Assembly (NCBI RefSeq): GCF_030698175.1
Contig: NZ_JAUYNT010000005.1
Location: 124,001 to 188,000 of the forward strand
Length of the DNA stretch: 64,000 nt
Reading direction: 5' to 3'
Source of the DNA: Pseudomonas sp.
GTDB lineage: Bacteria; Pseudomonadota; Gammaproteobacteria; Pseudomonadales; Pseudomonadaceae
Shown here: in pieces, positions 16,538-26,900 of the stretch
How positions within the stretch are numbered: position 1 is the stretch's first letter
Layout: the number at the start of each line of letters is the position of its first letter
Program-made: the position numbers and the translations under genes
Notes under the pieces: generated by a model
What the model saw: the letters and a program-made list of their open reading frames with translations, nothing else
Databases searched by the model: none
What the model was told of the DNA's origin: nothing

Positions 16538-17989
16538 ATGAGTCAAGTCGTCTCGTTGCACCCCTGGAAAAGAAAACAGCATTTGCAAAGTGCCAATAAT
16601 CAATTGCTGATCGATGGGGTTAATGCCACCGAATTGCTGGAGCGCTATGGCTCGCCGTTGTATGTCTACTCGCAAACCAAGTTGCGCGAGAATGCCCTGG
16701 ATATACTCGGCAACTTCCGCCGCGAACATGCCAATACCCGTGTGTGCTTTGCCAGCAAGGCTTGCGCCAATCTGGCGGTGCTCAAGGTGTTCAAGGACTG
16801 CGGTCTGTCGATTGAGGTCAACTCCGGCGGCGAGTTCTTCAAGGCGCGGGCCGCCGGTTATGCCCCGGCGGACATGGTGTTCAACGGCGTGGCCAAACAG
16901 GTCGGCGAACTGCGCGAAGTGATAGGCGCCGGGATCAAGGCGATCAACGTCGACTCGCTGTCGGAGCTTTCGCGCATCCTCGCCGTGGCCAGTGAGTTGC
17001 AGCAGCAAGCGCGGGTGACTCTGCGGATCATTCCGGAAATCCAGGGCGGCGCGGCGGCCGGCTGGCAGACCGGCACCTCGACCTCCAAGTTCGGCATGAC
17101 CAGCCTTGAACAGGCCGAAGCCATAGCCCTGATAGTGCAGCATCCGGCGGCGCTGAAGATGGTCGGCATCCACGCCCACATTGGCACCCAGGTGAACGAC
17201 ATCGCCGTGTACGAGGCGGAGGCGGACTTTCTGATCGGCTATTTCAAGCAGGTGGCCGAGATGCTGCCGTACCCGCTGGAGCATGTGAATCTGGGCGGCG
17301 GTTTTCCGAAAAACTACAGCAGTGCGCCGGATAACTTCGACAAGGTCGCTGCTCACTATTGCGAGAACTATCGCACCAGCATCGACTTCGCCCTGCTGTC
17401 CAAACACCTGATCAAACCGATTGGTTTGGCGCTTGGCGAGCAGATCGAAATCATCGTCGAGCCGGGCCGCAGTATGGTCAGCGACACGGCCATTCTGCTC
17501 ACCCGTATCGAGGCCGAGAAGCAGCGTCAGCAGCGCCCGGTGTATTACCTGGATGCCGGCTACAGCGTGCTGTTCGATATCTATAACGGCTGGTATTTCC
17601 ACATGCTCAACGCCTCGCGCGCCGATGATGTGCTGACCAAACAATGCCGCATGGTCGGACCGCTGTGCGACAGCAGCGACACCTATTACGACATCGAGGG
17701 CGAAGGCGCGCTGAACTCCCTGCTGAATGCCGAGCCGGCGTTGTTGGCGCACCGCGGCTTGCTGGAAGAGGTGTTGGTCAACCAGCCGAACATGCGCGAA
17801 CTGCCGGCCGATACCACCATCGGCGATGTGATTGCTTTGCTCGATGTGGGTGCCTACGCCCTGGAAAACATGACCGAGTACTGCGGTCGCCAGGCCGCCG
17901 CCGCAGTGCTGGTGGACTTGCAACAAGGCAGTCGGCTGATCCGTCGGCGTGCCGAGTACCAGGACCTGCTGGCGTATGACGTCGATTGA
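16538..17989 (+). CDS. Fold-III PLP decarboxylase (Orn/Lys/DAP/Arg group 2), probably for a basic amino acid
   Basis: A 483-residue alanine-racemase-fold decarboxylase. PLP lysine is Lys74 in VCFASKACANLAVLK; HAHIGTQV and NLGGGFP are the phosphate-binding barrel strands; VEPGRSMV and the active-site VGPLCDSSDTYYD (Cys377-Asp378) come from the C-terminal domain of the dimer partner. True meso-DAP decarboxylases normally have Cys-Glu-Ser at this place, whereas ornithine-type enzymes have Cys-Asp. It is about 60 residues longer than typical LysA. Neighbours are a basic amino acid importer upstream and a LysR regulator downstream, not lysine biosynthesis genes. I infer decarboxylation of lysine or ornithine, possibly the D-forms, giving cadaverine or putrescine. 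Confidence 0.8.
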   Translation: MSQVVSLHPWKRKQHLQSANNQLLIDGVNATELLERYGSPLYVYSQTKLRENALDILGNFRREHANTRVCFASKACANLAVLKVFKDCGLSIEVNSGGEFFKARAAGYAPADMVFNGVAKQVGELREVIGAGIKAINVDSLSELSRILAVASELQQQARVTLRIIPEIQGGAAAGWQTGTSTSKFGMTSLEQAEAIALIVQHPAALKMVGIHAHIGTQVNDIAVYEAEADFLIGYFKQVAEMLPYPLEHVNLGGGFPKNYSSAPDNFDKVAAHYCENYRTSIDFALLSKHLIKPIGLALGEQIEIIVEPGRSMVSDTAILLTRIEAEKQRQQRPVYYLDAGYSVLFDIYNGWYFHMLNASRADDVLTKQCRMVGPLCDSSDTYYDIEGEGALNSLLNAEPALLAHRGLLEEVLVNQPNMRELPADTTIGDVIALLDVGAYALENMTEYCGRQAAAAVLVDLQQGSRLIRRRAEYQDLLAYDVD

Positions 17990-18024
17990 GGTTGTTCCGC
18001 GTCTGCTGCAGGTTGCCGAGCTGG

Positions 18025-18111
18025 GTAGGATGGGTTGAGCCTGCGATACCCATCAGGCATTCGCGCGGATCAACCCGGTGATGGGTATCGCTGCGCTCCA
18101 CGCCATCCTAC
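18025..18111. repeat. REP-type inverted pair (family A)
   Basis: GTAGGATGGGTTGAGC...GATACCCATCA followed in reverse by TGATGGGTATCG...CATCCTAC. It fills most of the gap between the decarboxylase and the LysR gene. Confidence 0.88.
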
Positions 18112-18183
18112 GGCGTGCGAGCGCGCCAGTGCTATGTTGTGCCCGGAGCGCAGGCCATGACGGCGTGCCTGGGAGAAAATTGT

Positions 18184-19137
18184 ATGTTGTCGCCGCGTGA
18201 GCGCTTGTTGCGCAATCTGGACTGGAACCTGCTGTACACCTTTCTGGTGATTGTCGAGGAAAGCAGTATCACCGGTGCGGCGCGCAAACTGGCGCTGAGC
18301 CAGCCGAGTGTCAGTAATGCCCTCAAGCGCCTGGAGGGGCATCTGGGCATGCGTCTGATCAATCGCAAGAAAGGCATGTTTTCCCTCACCGAGCAGGGCT
18401 TGCGGGTCTACGAATACGTGTCGTCGGCCGGCAGCATCATCGACAATATGGCCGAGCAGTTTGCCGGCGAAGCCGACGCGGTGCTGGGCGAGCTGAACAT
18501 GCAGGTCGCCAGTCATGTCAGTTGTCAGTCGTTCGATGACAGTCTGGCGCAGTTCCATCGCCTGTACCCCAATGTGCTGATCAGCCTGAATGCCCAGCCC
18601 AGCGCCGATATCGTCAATGCAGTGGCCCAGGGGCAGTTGCACATCGGCATCAGCAACAAGAAAACCGCCCAGACCGGCCTGCATTTCGATTTGCTCGGCT
18701 ATGAACAGATGGCTTTCTACTGTGGGCCTCGGCATCCCCTGTTCGGGCGCAGCGAGCTGACGGCCGCAGATTTGCGCGGCCTGGCCTATGTATCCTTTGA
18801 AAGCGACCAACCGGGGGAGGGGCTGAGCGCAGTCAGCTCGGTGCGTGCCGAGCAGCAGTTCTGGGGTCGCCTGGTGGCGGTGTCCTCGAACGAGGAGGAG
18901 GTGCGCCGCCTGATTCTGGCGGGCCTCGGCTTCGGTGCCCTGACGGTCGAGGGAGCCAAGCCCTTCGTCAAGCAGAACATCCTCTTTCAGCTGCCGCCCT
19001 ATGAAAACCTGCCAGTCAACGAGGTGTATCTGGTGACCCCGGAAAACCTGCTGCTCAGCGATGTCGAGCGGCTATTTATCGGGATGCTCAGGGCGGCTGC
19101 GGTGGCCGCCGTGCGGGAGAAATACTTCAGCCCATAA
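18184..19137 (+). CDS. LysR-family transcriptional regulator
   Basis: A 317-residue LTTR. The winged helix is at about 13-72 (NLLYTFLVIVEESSITGAARKLALSQPSVSNALKRLEGHLG), followed by the linker helix and an effector domain with SRQ-like helix content (VLISLNAQPSADIVNAVAQGQLHIGIS). The ATG at 18184 has GGGAGAAAATTGT upstream, stronger than the far upstream candidate at 18115. It is co-oriented with the importer and decarboxylase genes and is the most likely regulator of that locus. It ends convergent with cueR 39 bp away. Confidence 0.9.
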   Translation: MLSPRERLLRNLDWNLLYTFLVIVEESSITGAARKLALSQPSVSNALKRLEGHLGMRLINRKKGMFSLTEQGLRVYEYVSSAGSIIDNMAEQFAGEADAVLGELNMQVASHVSCQSFDDSLAQFHRLYPNVLISLNAQPSADIVNAVAQGQLHIGISNKKTAQTGLHFDLLGYEQMAFYCGPRHPLFGRSELTAADLRGLAYVSFESDQPGEGLSAVSSVRAEQQFWGRLVAVSSNEEEVRRLILAGLGFGALTVEGAKPFVKQNILFQLPPYENLPVNEVYLVTPENLLLSDVERLFIGMLRAAAVAAVREKYFSP

Positions 19138-19176
19138 GGCCTGCGCTTGAGCGGACGAATTGGCGCTGATCAGCAC

Positions 19177-19614
19177 TCAAACCATTGGCTTAACACTGCT
19201 GGCGGCGCGATGGCCATCAGCGCAGCAACCGGACGCCAGTTCTTGCAGGATTGGGCAGTCCGGTTGCGCGTCGCCCTGACAGCTGTGTACCAGCTCTTGC
19301 AGGCTGTCGCGCAGGCCGATCAGTTCGACGATCTTCTGATTCAGCTCGCTAATATGCTCGCTGGCCAAGGCTTTTACGTCGCTGCTGGCGCGTTGGCCGT
19401 CTTGCCATAACGCCAGTAGTTTGCCGACTTCCTCCAGGGTAAAACCCAGCAGTCGGGCTCTTTTGATAAAACTCAGTTGCTGCAACTCTTGTGGGCTGTA
19501 GTGCCGATAACCATTGGCGCTGCGCCCGGCAGCGTGCAGTAAGCCAATCGATTCGTAGTAGCGGATCATCTTCGCCGAAAGGCCGCTGGCCTTGGCGGCT
19601 GCACCGATATTCAT
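19177..19614 (-). CDS. cueR: CueR-type copper-responsive MerR regulator
   Basis: A 145-residue MerR protein: HTH MNIGAAAKASGLSAKMIRYYESIGLL, GYRHYSP wing, long dimerisation helix, and the metal loop Cys112-x7-Cys120 (SCQGDAQPDCPIL), which has the residue numbers and spacing of E. coli CueR. Ser77, the signature of monovalent-metal CueR sensors, is conserved, and the C-terminus keeps GCCADGH. It therefore senses Cu(I), Ag(I) or Au(I) and activates copA by DNA distortion. AAGGGGGAAGCTG precedes the ATG. The gene follows copA by 73 bp on the same strand. Confidence 0.95.
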   Translation of the reverse strand: MNIGAAAKASGLSAKMIRYYESIGLLHAAGRSANGYRHYSPQELQQLSFIKRARLLGFTLEEVGKLLALWQDGQRASSDVKALASEHISELNQKIVELIGLRDSLQELVHSCQGDAQPDCPILQELASGCCADGHRAASSVKPMV

Positions 19615-19687
19615 CAGCTTCCCCCTTAAAAGAATTTTAAAACTTTGTTCAAATTCGTAGCGAGTGCAGTAGAGGTTGGACGAACGG

Positions 19688-22078
19688 TTATGGCTTCCAG
19701 CGTTTTAACAGCAGTGCATTACTGACCACGCAGACGCTCGAGAGTGCCATGGCCGCGCCAGCCAGTACCGGATTGAGCAGGCCGAAGGCGGCCAGCGGCA
19801 GGCCGATCAGGTTATAGACGAAGGCCCAGAACAGGTTCTGGCGGATTTTATGGTAAGTCCGCCGGCAGATGGCCAGCGCCGCCGGCGCCAGCCGTGGATC
19901 ACCGCGCAGCAAGGTAATGCCCGCGGCGTGCATGGCCACGTCGGTGCCACCGCCCATGGCGATACCGATGTCGGCGGCGGCCAGTGCCGGGGCGTCGTTG
20001 ATGCCGTCGCCGATCATTGCCACCCGGCCGTGCTGCTCGCGGGCGCTTTGTTTGAGGGCGTGGATACGCGCGAGCTTGTCCGCCGGCAATACGTTGGCTT
20101 GGCGATCATCGATCTGCAGCGCATCGGCCACCGCATTGACGCTGCCCAGATTGTCGCCGCTGAGCAGGTGGCACTGGATGCCGAGCTGCTGCAGTTGCGC
20201 GATGGCGGCGCCGGCGCCGGGCTTCAGGCTGTCGCCAAACGCCAGCAGGCCGAGCACTCGCGGTTGCGGCGCCAGCTCCAGCAGCCAGGCCAGACTGCGA
20301 CCCTCCGCTTCCCAAGCCGCGGCGCTGGCGGCGAGTGCGCCGGGCGTCAGCGCGTGCTCGTTGAGCAAACGTTGATTGCCCAGGGCCAGTTGCCGTTGCT
20401 GCAACTTGGCTTGGGTGCCTTTACCCGGCAGCGCCTGGCTGTCGGTGATGGCGCTGAGGCTTAGCGTGCGGGCCTGGCAGGCGGCTAATACGGCGTGCGC
20501 CAGCGGGTGTTCGCTGCCTTGTTGCAGGCTGCCGGCCAGTTGCAGCAGCCTGTCCTCGTCGCCGTCGAGAGCCTGCAGGTGCACGACCTGTGGCTGGCCC
20601 GAGGTCAGGGTGCCGGTTTTGTCGAACACCACATGGCGGACCTTGTGGGCGATTTCCAGTGCTTCGGCGTCCTTGATCAAAATGCCGTGGCGGGCGCCGA
20701 CGCCGGTGCCGACCATGATCGCCGTCGGGGTGGCGAGGCCAAGGGCGCAAGGGCAGGCGATCACCAGCACCGACACGGCATTCAGCAGCGCCACCTCAAG
20801 ACCAGCACCTTGCAGCAGCCAGCCGAGCAAGGTCAGCAGGGCGATGCCGAGCACCACTGGGACAAACACCTGGCTGACGCGGTCGACCAGCTTTTGCAGC
20901 GGCGCCTTACCGGCTTGGGCGTTCTCCATCAGCTGGATAATTTGCGCCAGTTGGGTTTCGCCACCCAGCGCGCCGATGCGGATCAGCAGGCGTCCTTCGC
21001 CGTTGATGGCGCCAGTACTGACGGCGTCGCCGGGGTGCTTGGCCACCGGCAGGCTTTCGCCGCTGAGTAAGGCTTCATCGGCATGGCTTGCGCCTTCCAG
21101 CACTGTGCCATCGACCGCAAAGCGCTCGCCGGGCTTGACCACGATCAGCTCATTGAGTTGCAGGGCGCTGATCGCCACTTGCTCTTCATGGCCGTCGCGT
21201 TGGCGAGTGGCAAACTCCGGGCGCAAGGCTTCGAGGGCGCGCAGGGCGCTGCTGGTCTGGCGTTTGGCGCGGCTTTCGAGGTATTTGCCCAGCAGCACCA
21301 AGGCAATCACCACCGCCGAGGCTTCAAAGTAAAGATGGGGCATGCCGCCGGCGGGCGTGATCCACCACAGGTACAGGCTCAGGCCATAACCGGCGCTGGT
21401 GCCCAGCGCCACCAACACATCCATATTGGCCCCGCCTGCGCGCAGGGCGCGGTAAGCGGCCCGGTAAAAACGTGCGCCGAGGATAAATTGCACCGGGCTG
21501 GCCAGGGCAAACTGCAGCCAGGCCGGCAGCATCCAGTGCACGCCCAAAGGCTCCAGCAGCATCGGCAGCAGTAAGGGCAGCGCCAGGGCGATGGCCAGCA
21601 GCAGGCGCCAGCGTTCGTGCTGCAAGGCTTGCGGGTCGGCGGCGATTGGCGGCTCGTTGGCCGCAATTAGCGCGGCCGAATAACCAGCGGCTTCGACTGC
21701 CGCGAGCAACTCGGCGCTGCTGACGTCGCTGATTAGCTGCAGGTGCGCCCGTTCGCTGGCCAGATTGACCGCCACGCTCGCGACGCCGGCCACTTTAGTC
21801 AGTGCGCGCTCGACGCGACCGGCGCAGCTGGCGCAGGTCATGCCGCTGATGTGCAGCTCCAGGCTGTGGTTGGGGACGCTGTAGCCGGCGCTGCTGATGG
21901 CGCTGATCAAGGCGCTGGCTTCGACGCCGCGGCCTTGTACCAGCACGCGCTCGGCCAGCAGGTTGACGCTGGCGCTGAGCACTCCGGGAACTTGCGTCAG
22001 GGCCCGTTCGATGCGGCCGGCGCAACTGGCGCAGGTCATGCCGCTGATGGGGAGGTCGATTTGCTCGGCGCTGGTCAT
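19688..22078 (-). CDS. copA: Cu(I)-exporting P1B-type ATPase
   Basis: A 796-residue P1B-1 ATPase. Two N-terminal heavy-metal domains have CxxC at Cys16/Cys19 and Cys82/Cys85 ([10 protein letters not shown] twice). The transmembrane metal site is CPC at 442-444 ([14 protein letters not shown]), the phosphorylated aspartate is Asp486 in [10 protein letters not shown], the P1B SEHPLA motif and the [20 protein letters not shown] hinge follow. It exports Cu(I) from cytoplasm to periplasm. AGGAGTTAGCC precedes the ATG, and a CueR operator lies 36 bp further upstream. All functional residues appear intact. Confidence 0.97.
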   Translation of the reverse strand: MTSAEQIDLPISGMTCASCAGRIERALTQVPGVLSASVNLLAERVLVQGRGVEASALISAISSAGYSVPNHSLELHISGMTCASCAGRVERALTKVAGVASVAVNLASERAHLQLISDVSSAELLAAVEAAGYSAALIAANEPPIAADPQALQHERWRLLLAIALALPLLLPMLLEPLGVHWMLPAWLQFALASPVQFILGARFYRAAYRALRAGGANMDVLVALGTSAGYGLSLYLWWITPAGGMPHLYFEASAVVIALVLLGKYLESRAKRQTSSALRALEALRPEFATRQRDGHEEQVAISALQLNELIVVKPGERFAVDGTVLEGASHADEALLSGESLPVAKHPGDAVSTGAINGEGRLLIRIGALGGETQLAQIIQLMENAQAGKAPLQKLVDRVSQVFVPVVLGIALLTLLGWLLQGAGLEVALLNAVSVLVIACPCALGLATPTAIMVGTGVGARHGILIKDAEALEIAHKVRHVVFDKTGTLTSGQPQVVHLQALDGDEDRLLQLAGSLQQGSEHPLAHAVLAACQARTLSLSAITDSQALPGKGTQAKLQQRQLALGNQRLLNEHALTPGALAASAAAWEAEGRSLAWLLELAPQPRVLGLLAFGDSLKPGAGAAIAQLQQLGIQCHLLSGDNLGSVNAVADALQIDDRQANVLPADKLARIHALKQSAREQHGRVAMIGDGINDAPALAAADIGIAMGGGTDVAMHAAGITLLRGDPRLAPAALAICRRTYHKIRQNLFWAFVYNLIGLPLAAFGLLNPVLAGAAMALSSVCVVSNALLLKRWKP

Positions 22079-22104
22079 GGCTAACTCCTAGAGGACTAGC
22101 GCAC

Positions 22105-22136
22105 AGCATCAACCTTGACCTCGCGGTAAGGTCAAG
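22105..22136 (-). promoter_or_regulatory. CueR operator and copA promoter
   Basis: On the minus strand, CTTGACCTT (starting at 22136) and AGGTCAAG (ending at 22114) are inverted half-sites centred on an ACCGCG core. The -35 TTGACC (22130-22135) and a -10-like GATGCT (22105-22110) are 19 bp apart, the overlong spacer that is the hallmark of MerR/CueR promoters. The element sits 4 bp past the stop of the upstream gene and 27 bp from the copA start. Confidence 0.85.
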
Positions 22137-22139
22137 CCC

Positions 22140-22511
22140 CTATGGTGCGCTGGGGATGGCGACTAAATAGAGGCCGTTACCACCGAGGGCAATGCGGTAT
22201 TTGCGGATTTCGCCCGCTTTCAGCTCGATGTGTTCGCCGCGAATTTGTTCGAAGGCCGGAATGCAGCCGGTGCCGCCCAGCATGCCCATGCGGATCGACA
22301 GCGGGCCAGCGGGCAGGTTGAACGAGGCCGACTGGCCCTGATACAGCCGCGACACCAGGTGGTTTTGCAGGTAAATACCAATGTCGCAGGGGGTCGCCAC
22401 CTCGAGGCGCTCGCGGGAAATAATCAGCACGCCGTAGTTCATCAATGGTTCGCTGTTGGCGTGCCAGGGTGCGGCGAGCAGAGCCAGTAACAGCAGACGT
22501 AAGCTAGGCAT
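22140..22511 (-). CDS. Small exported protein of unknown function upstream of copA
   Basis: A 123-residue protein with a signal peptide (MPSLRLLLLALLAAPWHANS). The mature part is beta-rich (GVLIISRERLEV, IGIYLQNHLVSRLYQGQSAS, LPAGPLSIRMG) in a pattern reminiscent of small PEGA/DUF2846-type domains that carry a ligand or peptidoglycan-like loop, with two cysteines (PCDIG, GTGCIP) that could form a disulfide. It is upstream of copA on the same strand, but the CueR promoter between them means copA can be expressed alone. A family D hairpin lies just upstream. No function proposed. Confidence 0.6.
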   Translation of the reverse strand: MPSLRLLLLALLAAPWHANSEPLMNYGVLIISRERLEVATPCDIGIYLQNHLVSRLYQGQSASFNLPAGPLSIRMGMLGGTGCIPAFEQIRGEHIELKAGEIRKYRIALGGNGLYLVAIPSAP

Positions 22512-22542
22512 GGATGACCTCGCGGTAAATAAGCGGTTAGCA

Positions 22543-22597
22543 GGCCGTTGAAAAACTACTGCGCTAGCCGTCGCTCGCTACATTTTTCAACGGCCTG
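22543..22597. repeat. Dispersed intergenic repeat (family D), copy 3, perfect hairpin
   Basis: AGGCCGTTGAAAAA (22543-22556) and TTTTTCAACGGCCT (22584-22597) are perfect 14-bp inverted arms; the loop holds CTACTGCGCTAGCC, like the AAACTACTGCGC leader of the other copies. The A- and T-runs make it terminator-like in both directions. The rest of the 307-bp gap to 22818 should hold the RND promoter; no site is certain. Confidence 0.75.
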
Positions 22598-22818
22598 TTA
22601 GGCGCTGAGCTTGGCTGCTGTTACGCGGGCCGGCAAGTGCTGGCGCGGTCGATTAGCTGGGGGTTGTTGACGACGTAAAACTGGCGCCGCGGCACGCTTG
22701 GGCGCAGCGGGCAATATCAGCTTAAACAAAGACGGTTCCAAAGCACTGTCCAGCCCAGTAGCATTCGGCCCATTAGTGCTTTAATTAGCTGAATTTAGCT
22801 GTCACGGAGATGACTTTT

Positions 22819-23982
22819 ATGCGTGTGAACCCTCTCCCCTTTGCGCTCAGGGCCGTCGCCCTAGGATTGCTGCTCAGCGCTACCGTCCAGGCCGCCGAAC
22901 CCGGCGCGGGCACGCCGCCACCACCGGCCGTCAGCGTGGAGTTGGTTAAAGTCGCCACTCAGCCCTTGGTGCTGGAATACCCGGCACTGACCGCCGGCTA
23001 CCGGCAGGTGCAGGTGCGCGCGCAGGTCAATGGTATTTTGCGCGAGCGCAGTTATGTCGAAGGCAGCAAGGTCAAGCAAGGCCAGGTGCTGTTTGTCATC
23101 GACCAGAAACCCTATGAGGCGGCCCTGGCTCGAGCCAAAGGTGCGCAAGCCCAGGCGCAAGCGCGGTTATGGCAAACCGAGCGGGAAATGAAGCGGATTC
23201 GCGAGTTGCAAAAACGCGGTTTTGCCAGTGAGAAAGAACTGGATGACGCCACCTCCAACTTCGAGCAGAGCAAGGCCAATATCGAGTCGGCCAAGGCCGA
23301 TGTGCAGTCACGGCAGATCGATCTCGACTACACCACGGTGGAAGCGCCTATTAGCGGCGCCAGCAGCCAGGAAACCGTCTCCGAGGGCAGCTTGATGGTG
23401 GCCGGCGATCCGAATGCCAGCTTGCTGACCAGCATCACCCAGCTCGATCCCTTGTATGTGAACTTCTCTTACCCCGACTCCGACGCCGAGCGTTTTCGCC
23501 GCGAGCTGCAGGCCGGCAGCGTGGCGTTGCCCGACGGCAATAAACTGACCGCCGAGCTGAAAATGGGCGATGGTTCGCTGTATCCGATCAAGGGCACGGT
23601 GGACTTTATCGACAGCCTGATTAACGCCGGCACCGGCAGCGTCAGTGCGCGGGTGGTGATTCCCAATCCGGACTTGAAGCTGTTTCCCGGCCAGTTTGTG
23701 CGGGTGTTGATTGAAGGCTTGAGCATCCCCAACGCCATCTCGGTGCCGCAACGGGCCATCTCGCAAACCGCCGGCGGCACCTCGGTATTTGTGCTTGATG
23801 AGCAGAACGTCGCCCAGGTGCGGCCGGTGGTGCTCGGTTCAACCGTCGGCGATCGTTGGATTATCAACTCCGGTCTCAAGGCCGGCGAGCGGGTGATTAT
23901 CGAGGGTTTGCCCAAGGTCCGCCCGGGCATGCCCGTGAGCGTTAGTGCTGCAGCGGCGGCCCCCGCTGCCGCTAAGCCATAA
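22819..23982 (+). CDS. RND efflux periplasmic adaptor (membrane fusion protein)
   Basis: A 387-residue adaptor. Signal peptide MRVNPLPFALRAVALGLLLSATVQAAEPG; lipoyl halves VNGILRERSYVEGSKVKQGQVLFVIDQKPYE and the matching YTTVEAPISG flank a helical hairpin (about 100-160). The beta-barrel segment LYVNFSYPDSDAERFRREL and C-terminal LKAGERVIIEGLPKVRPGM match AcrA/MexA/MexE-type adaptors. The second ATG (22819) is preferred as it lies 9 bp from GGAG; the first is at 22810. No lipobox is seen, so it is likely soluble or anchored differently. It is coupled to the pump gene by 12 bp. Confidence 0.9.
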   Translation: MRVNPLPFALRAVALGLLLSATVQAAEPGAGTPPPPAVSVELVKVATQPLVLEYPALTAGYRQVQVRAQVNGILRERSYVEGSKVKQGQVLFVIDQKPYEAALARAKGAQAQAQARLWQTEREMKRIRELQKRGFASEKELDDATSNFEQSKANIESAKADVQSRQIDLDYTTVEAPISGASSQETVSEGSLMVAGDPNASLLTSITQLDPLYVNFSYPDSDAERFRRELQAGSVALPDGNKLTAELKMGDGSLYPIKGTVDFIDSLINAGTGSVSARVVIPNPDLKLFPGQFVRVLIEGLSIPNAISVPQRAISQTAGGTSVFVLDEQNVAQVRPVVLGSTVGDRWIINSGLKAGERVIIEGLPKVRPGMPVSVSAAAAAPAAAKP

Positions 23983-23994
23983 GGAGCCTTGCCT

Positions 23995-26900
23995 GTGATT
24001 TCGCGCTTCTTTATTGACCGGCCGATCTTCGCCACGGTCATCTCGGTGGTTATTACCCTGGCCGGCCTGGTCGCGATCAAGCAGTTACCGGTCGCCCAGT
24101 TCCCGGAAATTCTGCCGCCGCAAGTCTCGGTTACCACCAGCTATCCGGGTGCCAGCGCCCAGGTGATTGCGGAGACCGTAGCGGCACCGCTGGAGCAAAA
24201 AATCAACGGCGTGCCGGGGATGATTTACCAGCTGTCGAACTCCTTTAGCAGCGGCGCCATGAGCCTGCAGGTCTACTTCGAGGTGGGCACTGACCCGGAT
24301 CAGGCCACCATCGACGTTAACAACCGCGTGCAGCAAGCGCTGGCGCAGTTGCCCGAGCAGGTCAGCCGGCAGGGCGTGGTGGTGAAGAAAAAATCCTCCA
24401 GCATCCTGCAAGTGGTGACGCTGTATTCACCGGACAATTCGCTGACCCCGACCTATATCAGCAACTACGGTCTGATCAACGTCATTGATGAGTTGGCGCG
24501 GCTACCTGGCGTCGGTGATGTCAGCCAGTTCGGGGCGAAAAACTACTCGATGCGGGTGTGGCTCAAACCGGACAAGTTGGCCCAGTACAACCTGACGCCA
24601 ACTGACGTGGCGGACGCCATCAAGAAGCAGAACTCGCAGTTTGCCGCCGGCTCTTTTGGCCAGGAGCCGATGGCTACGCGGCAAGATTTCACCTACACGG
24701 TGACCACCGAGGGACGTTTCTCCGAGCCTGAGCAGTTTGAAAATATCATCCTGCGTACCGATGCCACCGGTGCCAGCCTGTTGCTCAAGGATGTCGCGCG
24801 GATTGAGTTGGGCGCCCAAGATTACGGCATGGTCACCGCGATGAATGGCCAGCAAAACGCCGCCTTCGGTGTCTACCTGGCGCCGGGTGCCAACGCGCTG
24901 GACACCGCCAAGGCGGTGAAGGACACCATGGAGCGTTTATCCAAGCGCTTCCCGCCGGGGATTACCTACAGCGTGCCCTATGACACCACGGTGTTTGTCA
25001 ATGTATCGATCGAGGAAGTGCTGCATACCTTTGTCGAGGCGTTGTTGTTGGTGGTGCTGGTGGTCTTTGTGTTCCTGCAAAACTGGCGTGCCACGCTGAT
25101 TCCGCTGTTGGCGATTCCGGTGGCGCTGGTGGGTACTTTCGCCGGCATGTATGCGCTGGGGTTTTCGATCAACTTACTGACCTTGTTCGGTTTGGTGCTG
25201 GCCATCGGCATCGTGGTGGACGATGCCATTGTGGTGATCGAGAACGTCGAACGGGTGATGCGCGAGGAGAAACTGCCGCCCCGCGAGGCCACCATCAAGG
25301 CCATGGAAGAAGTCACCGGGCCGATCATCGCGGTGGTGTTGGTGCTCTGTGCGGTGTTTATTCCGGTTGGCTTCCTCGGTGGTCTGGCGGGGCAGATGTA
25401 CAAACAGTTCGCCATCACCATCGCCATTTCGGTGGCGATCTCCGGCGTGGTGGCCTTGACCCTGTCGCCGGCGCTCTGCGCGATTCTGCTCAAGGCCGAT
25501 CACGCGGACCATGAGCCGATTGCGCCGTTCCGCTGGTTTAACCGCTTCTTCGCGCGAATCACCGAAGGCTATGGCGCCGGGGTGAGCTTTTTCCTCAAGC
25601 GCTCGTTGCTGGGGGTGGTGATGTTCGGCGGCATGCTGGCGCTCATTGTGCTGTTGTTCGGTAAGGTGCCCAGCTCCTTGGTGCCCGATGAAGATCAGGG
25701 CTATGTGCTGAATGCCTACTTCCTGCCACCGGCGGCATCGCTGTCACGCACCAGTACCCTGACCGCCGATTTCGACCAGAAACTGCTTAAGCACCCCGCA
25801 GTGGCGAACGTGGTGACCTTTGCCGGTTACGATATTCTCACCTCTGGTAATCGCAGCGATGCCGGTGTGTCTTTCGTGACCCTCAAAGACTGGAAGGAGC
25901 GCGAGACGCCAGAGCTGAATGCGATGAACCTGACCCGCACCTTTATGGGCATGGGCCAGGCAGAGAAAGACGGGCTGGTGCTGTCGTTTAACCCGCCGGC
26001 GATTACCGGCATGAGCACCACCGGTGGTTTTGAGGGCTATATCCAGGACCGCAGCGGCGCTACCGCCCAGCAATTGGCGGCCAAAGCGGCCGAGTTTGTG
26101 GCCGCCGCCAAGTTGCGCCCGGAGTTGGTCGGGGTGCGCACCACCTTCGATGTTAGCGTGCCGCAGTATCACGTGGAACTCGACCGCACCAAGGCCCAGG
26201 CCCAGGGCGTGCCGATTGCCGATGTGTTTACCGCCATGCAGTCGACCTTTGGTAATTACTACGTCAACGACTTCAATAAATACGGCCGCACCTGGCAGGT
26301 GACCTTGCAGTCGGAGTCGGAGTTTCGCAGCAAGCCGGAAGACTTGGGCAAGGTCTTCGTGCGCTCGGTTTCCGGCCATCTGGTGCCCTTGTCGGCACTG
26401 ATTACGCAAAACCGGGTGCTGGGCCCGAACGTGTTTACCCACTTCAATATCTACTCCTCGGCCAAGGTCATCGGCGGGCCGGCTCCGGGCTTCAGCTCCG
26501 GGCAGGCGCTTGAGGCCATGGAGGCGGTGGCGCGGGAAGTGCTCGGCAGTGATTACCAGTTGGGCTGGGTCGGCTCGGCTTACCAAGAGCAAGCGGCGTC
26601 GGGCTCCAGCAGTACGGCGTTTATCTTCGGCTTGATTATGGTGTTCCTGATTCTGGCCGCGCAGTACGAGCGCTGGAGCTTGCCGTTGGCGGTAGTCACC
26701 GCAGTGCCTTTTGGCGTGTTTGGCGCGGTGCTGGCGGTCTGGCTGGTGGGCCTGAGTAATGACGTGTACTTCCAGGTTGGCCTGTTGGTGTTGATCGGGC
26801 TGGCGGCGAAGAACGCCATTTTGATCATCGAGTTTGCCGTGCAGTCACGGGCCGAAGGCATGCCGTTGCTGGAGGCGGCGCTGCACGCGGCGAAGATGCG

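Noticed and set aside
16532..17926. Long open frame antisense to the PLP decarboxylase
   Set aside because: GC-driven shadow of a gene with complete active-site motifs; no start site or family similarity.
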